Source of the DNA: Clostridia bacterium
GTDB lineage: Bacteria > Bacillota > Clostridia > Christensenellales > HGM11417
DNA length: 11,196 bases
Direction of reading: 5' to 3'
Assembly (NCBI GenBank): GCA_017407365.1
Contig: JAFQWR010000197.1
Coordinates: 1-11,196, forward strand
Shown: positions 7,616-11,196 of the stretch, piece after piece
Numbering within the stretch: the first letter of the stretch is position 1
How the letters are laid out: every line of letters begins with the position of its first letter
Notes under the pieces: model-generated
Told to the model about the DNA's origin: nothing
Databases searched by the model: none
The model's input: the letters and a program-made list of their open reading frames with translations, nothing else
Program-made: the position numbers and the translations under genes

Positions 7616-7704
7616 GCCGTAGGCCTTTTGCAGGGGCAAGTCGCTTCCCTTTCGTATTGTCTGTATCTTAGCCGGAAGATTTTATTTGAGAAAAGGAGAT
7701 TACT

Positions 7705-8907
7705 ATGAAAATTGAAGCAACAAACGCAACCGTCACGCTCTGTAACGGAGAATGGAAAATAGATGTGACCGACCCTCTTGCCCGTGTGCGCTTTTATTCG
7801 GAGGAGCTTGCCTCTCGCGAGTGGTGCGAGGGGGTATATGCTTCTCTTTCCGTAAGAGAGGAGGGAGAGGGAAGAAGTCCCGTATGCTACGCCGCCGACG
7901 GCGTGATATTCGATTACGCTCTGCCGCGCGGTAAGGACGTAAGGCTCAGCTATGAGGCAAAGGTTTTCACAAAGGAGAGTGAGCCTTCCTCGGTGGCTCT
8001 GGATATCATAGGAGCAAACGGCGTTACGCTTTATATCGGGGATATCCGCTTTGAGGATAGCCGTGATCCGTATGCGCCCCTGCTGGGCGGGGCCTCACTT
8101 GTGCAGATGCCCAATTTTGAGCATCTCGGCATGGGGTACCTTGTGCGTGACAGCCGCGGAAAGGTTTTTGTAATAGACGGCGGCTGTAAGCAGGACGGCA
8201 AGCATATTGCATCCTTAGTCCGTGCTTTTGGCGGTGAGGTTGAGGCATGGCTTCTGACGCATTATCACAAGGATCATATCAGTGCAATTACGGATATTCT
8301 TCGCAACGAGGAGATCGCAATCAAGCAGTTGATTTTTAACTTCCCCGAGGTGGAGGAGCTTGCCACCATAAAAACAGATGTCGATGAAATCTGCCTGCGT
8401 GAGTTTTATGCGGTGCTGGCTACCTGCGGCAATAAGGTGGAAAAAACCGTTCAGGCGCACAAGGGTGACGCATACTGCTTCGGAGAAATTACCGTTAAGG
8501 TACTGAATAATCCGTATTACTACTGCGAAAAGGATTCCGTCAACAACAGCGGTGTTATCTACAAGCTGGAAACGGGCGATCAGAGCGTGCTGTTCCTGGG
8601 GGATATGGCAGACCGCGGTGACGTGTATTTGCAGGAGCAATGGTTTGCCGACGAAATTGCCTCGTGCGCGGTGGTGCAGATGTCGCACCACGGTCAGCAC
8701 GGTGTCACCGATGCGTTTTATGCCGCCTGCAAGCAAATGCGTGTTTGTCTGTATTCCGCACAGCCGTGGGTATACGATGCTACGTGGATCGGCGGAGAGA
8801 TTTTTGGTAATACCACGTTGGATCCCTTCCGCACAAGAGATATTGTCCGCGAAAGAGGCATCACCCGCATTTATACGCTCCGTGATGGCTATGTAACGGT
8901 GTATTAA
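7705..8907 (+). CDS. MBL-fold metallohydrolase, ComEC-like, with unrecognised N-terminal domain
   Basis: This is a probable zinc-dependent hydrolase; its substrate is unknown. Of 400 residues, about 1-125 form a region rich in short beta-like stretches that I do not recognise. The metallo-beta-lactamase fold then starts near GYLVRDSRGKVFVIDGG. The metal motif HxHxDH is complete (H186, H188, D190, H191). FLGDMA supplies D300, and SHHGQHG supplies H328/H329. The NNSGVIYKLETGDQSVLFLGD and SHHG patterns resemble the soluble domain of ComEC/Rec2 proteins, but there are no membrane helices and no signal peptide, so it is probably cytosolic. The start follows AAAAGGAG at 7691-7698. The MFS gene follows after 36 bases in the same direction, which suggests a shared substrate pathway. 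Nuclease, phosphodiesterase or another esterase activity are all possible. Confidence 0.85.
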   Translation: MKIEATNATVTLCNGEWKIDVTDPLARVRFYSEELASREWCEGVYASLSVREEGEGRSPVCYAADGVIFDYALPRGKDVRLSYEAKVFTKESEPSSVALDIIGANGVTLYIGDIRFEDSRDPYAPLLGGASLVQMPNFEHLGMGYLVRDSRGKVFVIDGGCKQDGKHIASLVRAFGGEVEAWLLTHYHKDHISAITDILRNEEIAIKQLIFNFPEVEELATIKTDVDEICLREFYAVLATCGNKVEKTVQAHKGDAYCFGEITVKVLNNPYYYCEKDSVNNSGVIYKLETGDQSVLFLGDMADRGDVYLQEQWFADEIASCAVVQMSHHGQHGVTDAFYAACKQMRVCLYSAQPWVYDATWIGGEIFGNTTLDPFRTRDIVRERGITRIYTLRDGYVTVY

Positions 8908-8930
8908 GAGCTTTACCAAAGAAAACAAAC

Positions 8931-8935
8931 AGGAG
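8931..8935 (+). promoter_or_regulatory. Ribosome binding site for the TTG start of the MFS gene
   Basis: AGGAG is followed eight bases later by TTG at 8944. The next in-frame ATG (about 9040) would remove the first membrane helix, so TTG is the likely start. Confidence 0.65.
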
Positions 8936-8943
8936 CATTCGCC

Positions 8944-10167
8944 TTGAAAAGAGAAAAAAAGCTGATCTTTTTCTGCTGGTTGATCTATTTTACTGCATAT
9001 CTGGGAAGATACAGCTACAATTCCAACATCAATTATTTTATGAGCTGGTACGGTGTGAATCATGCCTCGGCAGGCACCGTTACAACCTTTTTCTTCTTTG
9101 CGTACGGGGTGGGGCAGATTGTGCACGGCTTGCTGTGCAAGCATTATCCGCGCAGATACGTGCTTTCGGGTGCGCTTCTTGTTTCGGCAATCTGTAATCT
9201 TTCTCTGTTTTTCCCTATTCCGTTTGCGATAATCAAATATCTCTGGATGGTAAACGGTATCGTTCAGAGTATGCTGTGGCCCACGCTCATTTATTTGCTC
9301 GGCAAAAACCTTTGTCAGCAAAACATCAAGCGTGCGGTTGTCACCATGAGCACGACCATTGGCGGAGGAACGCTGGTTATTTACGGAGTCAGCGCATTGC
9401 TTTCGCTCTTCGACGGCTTTCGGTTTTGCTTTCTGTTCTCTGCAATCGCCCTGACCGCTGTATCGGTTGTAAGCTTTTTCCGCTATCCCCTTCTTGTTAC
9501 CGATCACCGTGAGGATCTGGTGGAAGAGGAAGAGGCAAAGCAAGGCAGGCTCCCCTTAAAGGCAGGCTTTATCATCACCGTGGTGATTATGTGCGTGTTT
9601 GCCGTGGTGGATAACCTTGTGGGAGAGGGACTGCGAAGCTGGGTGCCCTCCATTCTGAAGGAAAAGTATTCCCTGCCCAACGGAATTTCCATTTTGCTTA
9701 CCCTATGCCTGCCCGTGCTTGGCTTTTTCGGTACGGCTCTTGTGGTAAGCCTGCGCAAGCATTTTCAAAGCGTAATTTCGCTGTGCGGCGTGCTGTTTGC
9801 CTTTGCAACCCTTTGTATGCTTGCCGTGGTTGCTTTGATGAATACCTCGCATTGGGTGCTTACCCTTTGCTGTATGAGCTTGATTTCCTGCATGATGAGC
9901 GGCGTGAACAATGTGGTTACCAGCATGATGCCGCTGACCATGCGTGACAAAATGAACCCGGGACTTCTTACGGGTATCCTGAACGGAAGCTGCTACGTGG
10001 GTAGCACAATCAGCTCGTTCGGGCTTGGGTGGATTGCAGACCTGTTCGACTGGAACGGAGTTTTTACCCTGCTTTTGGTGGCCTGCGCCGTTCCGTTTGT
10101 CATCAGTATCATTGTAAGCACCGTTGGTGCGGTGCGCCGAAGAGGAGAGAAAAAAACAGCTGAATAA
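8944..10167 (+). CDS. MFS transporter, organophosphate:Pi antiporter-like
   Basis: This is a membrane transporter of the major facilitator superfamily. The 407-residue product has about 12 hydrophobic segments, a hydrophilic loop between the halves at about residues 185-203 (DHREDLVEEEEAKQ) and a basic C-terminal tail. The first helix contains YFTAYLGRYSYN; Arg22 lies where GlpT/UhpT-type proteins have their first phosphate-binding arginine. TM7 contains GEGLRSWVPSILKE, which resembles the GlpT segment, but by alignment from memory the second phosphate-binding arginine is replaced by Gly227. Family membership is fairly sure; the substrate is not, and it may not be a classical sugar phosphate. 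Translation starts at TTG, 36 bases after the hydrolase gene, with which it is probably co-transcribed. A terminator follows directly. Confidence 0.85.
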   Translation: MKREKKLIFFCWLIYFTAYLGRYSYNSNINYFMSWYGVNHASAGTVTTFFFFAYGVGQIVHGLLCKHYPRRYVLSGALLVSAICNLSLFFPIPFAIIKYLWMVNGIVQSMLWPTLIYLLGKNLCQQNIKRAVVTMSTTIGGGTLVIYGVSALLSLFDGFRFCFLFSAIALTAVSVVSFFRYPLLVTDHREDLVEEEEAKQGRLPLKAGFIITVVIMCVFAVVDNLVGEGLRSWVPSILKEKYSLPNGISILLTLCLPVLGFFGTALVVSLRKHFQSVISLCGVLFAFATLCMLAVVALMNTSHWVLTLCCMSLISCMMSGVNNVVTSMMPLTMRDKMNPGLLTGILNGSCYVGSTISSFGLGWIADLFDWNGVFTLLLVACAVPFVISIIVSTVGAVRRRGEKKTAE

Positions 10168-10168
10168 C

Positions 10169-10210
10169 AAAAAACAGGAGCGTTACCTTTGCTTGGGTAG
10201 CGCTCCTTTT
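10169..10210 (+). terminator. Intrinsic terminator after the MFS gene, probably bidirectional
   Basis: A 12-pair stem joins 10176-10187 with 10196-10207 (one G-U pair) around an eight-base loop. TTTT follows on the plus strand (10207-10210), with more T's after GGC. Six A's at 10169-10174 give a T-run on the minus strand too. It begins a few bases after the transporter stop codon. Confidence 0.85.
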
Positions 10211-10308
10211 GGCTTTTATTAACGGCTGCTTTGTAGGAGTGAAAGAATACTTGCAGGCGTTGTTTTATTGAAAAAACAGGCAAATAAGGGCTTTCAATAA
10301 GGGCATTG

Positions 10309-10341
10309 CTTTTGTTTGCGTAAATAGTGGCGCAACAAAAG
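10309..10341. repeat. Inverted repeat of unknown role
   Basis: CTTTTGTTTGCG at 10309-10320 pairs with CGCAACAAAAG at 10331-10341, eleven pairs with one bulged T, around a ten-base loop. Neither side is followed by a T-run, so it does not look like a terminator. It lies in the 274-base gap between the MFS gene and lexA, where I see no gene. Confidence 0.5.
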
Positions 10342-10400
10342 GGAAGAAAAGCGACTTTGCAGGGAGGAGAAAAAACAAGAGAAAGCCGCATAAAATTTGC

Positions 10401-10430
10401 AAAAAAATCCCCTGCCGTTCGGGCAGGGGA
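10401..10430 (-). terminator. Intrinsic terminator of lexA
   Basis: TCCCCTGCC at 10408-10416 pairs perfectly with GGCAGGGGA at 10422-10430 (nine pairs, five-base loop). On the minus strand it is followed by seven T's (A-run 10401-10407). It starts 12 bases past the lexA stop codon. Confidence 0.92.
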
Positions 10431-10441
10431 AAATGCAATTT

Positions 10442-11050
10442 TCAGTAAGAGCGGATAAGACCGGTGACAACACCAAGAATATCGCAATCGGGAACAACGA
10501 TATCCTGCATGGTGCTGTTTTCGGGATGAAGCACAATATGGTCGGTTTTTTTGTAGAAGCGCTTAACGGTAACCTCGCCGTCAATCATGGCAACCACAAT
10601 TTCGCCGTTACGGGCATAGGGCTGCTGCTTGACTACAATTTTATCGCCGTCGTAGATGCCTGCCTCGCACATGCTCTCGCCCTGAACGTTGAGCATAAAA
10701 AGGGTATCGCCCGAAAAAAGATCAGCGGGCAGAGGATAGGTTTCCTCCGCATTCTCAACCGCCATGATGGGCTGACCTGCCTGCACGTGGCCAAGCAGGG
10801 TGACGTTTTTAACGCCGGTGCGCCTGCCCGTGAGCATCAAAGCACGGTTGCGGGAGGAATCCTTCTGAATCAGACCGCGGTCCTTCAGCTTTTCGAGATA
10901 AGAATACGCAGTTGCGGTAGATTTGATGTGTAGATCCTGGCAGATATCCCGCACGGAGGGGGGATAGCCGTGGCTTTCGGTATAGCTGACAAGGTATTGG
11001 TAAACCTCGTTGAGCTTGCCCTTCATTTCGTCCTTAGAAATGTTTGCCAT
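10442..11050 (-). CDS. lexA: SOS response repressor LexA
   Basis: LexA represses DNA damage genes and cleaves itself when RecA filaments form. The 202-residue product has an N-terminal winged helix-turn-helix (about residues 8-70, with GYPPSVRDI and the recognition-helix region KSTATAYSYLEKL) and a C-terminal S24 peptidase-like domain. The cleavage site is Ala91-Gly92 (HVQAGQP). The catalytic residues are Ser126 (QGESMCEAGI) and Lys163 (EVTVKRFYK), with normal spacing. In the recognition helix the usual TVH-type residues read TAY, which may alter DNA preference. The ATG at 11050 was chosen because GGGAGGT ends seven bases upstream; a GTG at 11059 would overlap that site. The gene has its own promoter, an SOS-type operator and a terminator, so it is a single-gene unit under autoregulation. 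Confidence 0.97.
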   Translation of the reverse strand: MANISKDEMKGKLNEVYQYLVSYTESHGYPPSVRDICQDLHIKSTATAYSYLEKLKDRGLIQKDSSRNRALMLTGRRTGVKNVTLLGHVQAGQPIMAVENAEETYPLPADLFSGDTLFMLNVQGESMCEAGIYDGDKIVVKQQPYARNGEIVVAMIDGEVTVKRFYKKTDHIVLHPENSTMQDIVVPDCDILGVVTGLIRSY

Positions 11051-11057
11051 AAGTTGC

Positions 11058-11064
11058 ACCTCCC
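11058..11064 (-). promoter_or_regulatory. Ribosome binding site deciding the lexA start
   Basis: GGGAGGT on the minus strand lies seven bases before ATG 11050. The GTG at 11059 overlaps it and is therefore unlikely to be used. Confidence 0.85.
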
Positions 11065-11087
11065 TGTTTCGGAATTAAGGTATTATC

Positions 11088-11116
11088 AGTATAGCATAAT
11101 TCCATATTTTTTGCAA
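11088..11116 (-). promoter_or_regulatory. Sigma-A type promoter of lexA
   Basis: On the minus strand, TTGCAA (11116-11111) and TATACT (11093-11088) are separated by exactly 17 bases. TGC directly precedes the -10 box. A/T-rich tracts at 11132-11155 lie upstream. The leader to the ATG would be about 31 bases. Confidence 0.82.
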
Positions 11117-11127
11117 ACATTTGTTCA
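11114..11127. promoter_or_regulatory. Probable LexA operator (SOS box)
   Basis: CAAACATTTGTTCA matches 11 of 14 positions of the Gram-positive LexA box CGAACATATGTTCG. One half-site (GTTC) is perfect; the other has AAAC for GAAC. It overlaps the -35 box of lexA, the position expected for autorepression. Confidence 0.75.
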
Positions 11128-11166
11128 ATGCTTTTCGCTTTTTTTCAAAAAAAATTTCCTTGTGGC

Positions 11167-11192
11167 AAACAAAACCCCTCTCATAAAAGGGG
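11167..11192 (-). terminator. Probable terminator of a minus-strand gene beyond the right edge
   Basis: CCCCT at 11175-11179 pairs with AGGGG at 11188-11192 around an eight-base loop. On the minus strand it is followed by TTTTGTTTG. The stem is short, and the gene it would serve lies outside the window. Confidence 0.45.
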
Positions 11193-11196
11193 AGAG

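Noticed and set aside
7657..7685. Possible promoter before the MBL gene (TTGTCT, 17 bases, TTTTAT)
   Set aside because: Each box matches only four of six positions, and the leader would be about 13 bases, starting almost at the ribosome binding site. Transcription from ygiQ-nrdR is an equal explanation.
8215..9543. Open frame of about 442 codons on the minus strand
   Set aside because: It lies antisense to the MBL hydrolase and MFS genes, both of which have clear motifs and ribosome binding sites. Its translation shows no recognisable domain, and it crosses the boundary between two real genes.

Overview
The window is ordinary chromosomal DNA from an anaerobic Gram-positive bacterium, most likely a member of the Clostridia. 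The evidence is the rnfCDGEAB gene order, strong AGGAGG-type ribosome binding sites on nearly every gene, NrdR and a Bacillus-type LexA box, and roughly even base composition. The genus cannot be named from the sequence alone. I see no phage, insertion sequence, CRISPR array, tRNA or rRNA.

Bases 1-4552 (+) hold a nearly complete rnf operon: rnfC (5' end cut off by the window edge), rnfD, rnfG, rnfE, rnfA and rnfB. The genes overlap or lie within about 12 bases of each other and form one transcript whose promoter is outside the window. Together they encode the membrane-bound ferredoxin:NAD+ oxidoreductase that couples electron transfer to Na+ or H+ pumping. RnfB and RnfC carry Fe-S clusters. 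RnfD and RnfG carry covalent FMN. RnfA and RnfE share a membrane [2Fe-2S] cluster.

Bases 4553-5273 hold a convergent minus-strand gene for a small membrane protein that resembles DUF1294 but has a long acidic insert. It ends in a strong intrinsic terminator. Its start faces a divergent gene across a 100-base gap.

Bases 5274-10210 (+) hold a YgiQ-type radical SAM protein overlapping nrdR by four bases, then a ComEC-like metallo-beta-lactamase-fold hydrolase with an unrecognised N-terminal domain, then an organophosphate-antiporter-like MFS transporter. No terminator is visible before the one after the transporter, so all four may be read together, although a 90-base gap follows nrdR.

Bases 10211-11196 hold a short intergenic region with an unexplained inverted repeat, then lexA on the minus strand with its own terminator, a good sigma-A promoter and an SOS-type operator over the -35 box. 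A probable terminator of an outside gene lies at the right edge. No stretch longer than 300 bases lacks a gene; the longest gap is 10168-10441.

I found no convincing undescribed system. The least explained parts are the hydrolase/transporter pair, the DUF1294 variant and the LexA/operator combination.
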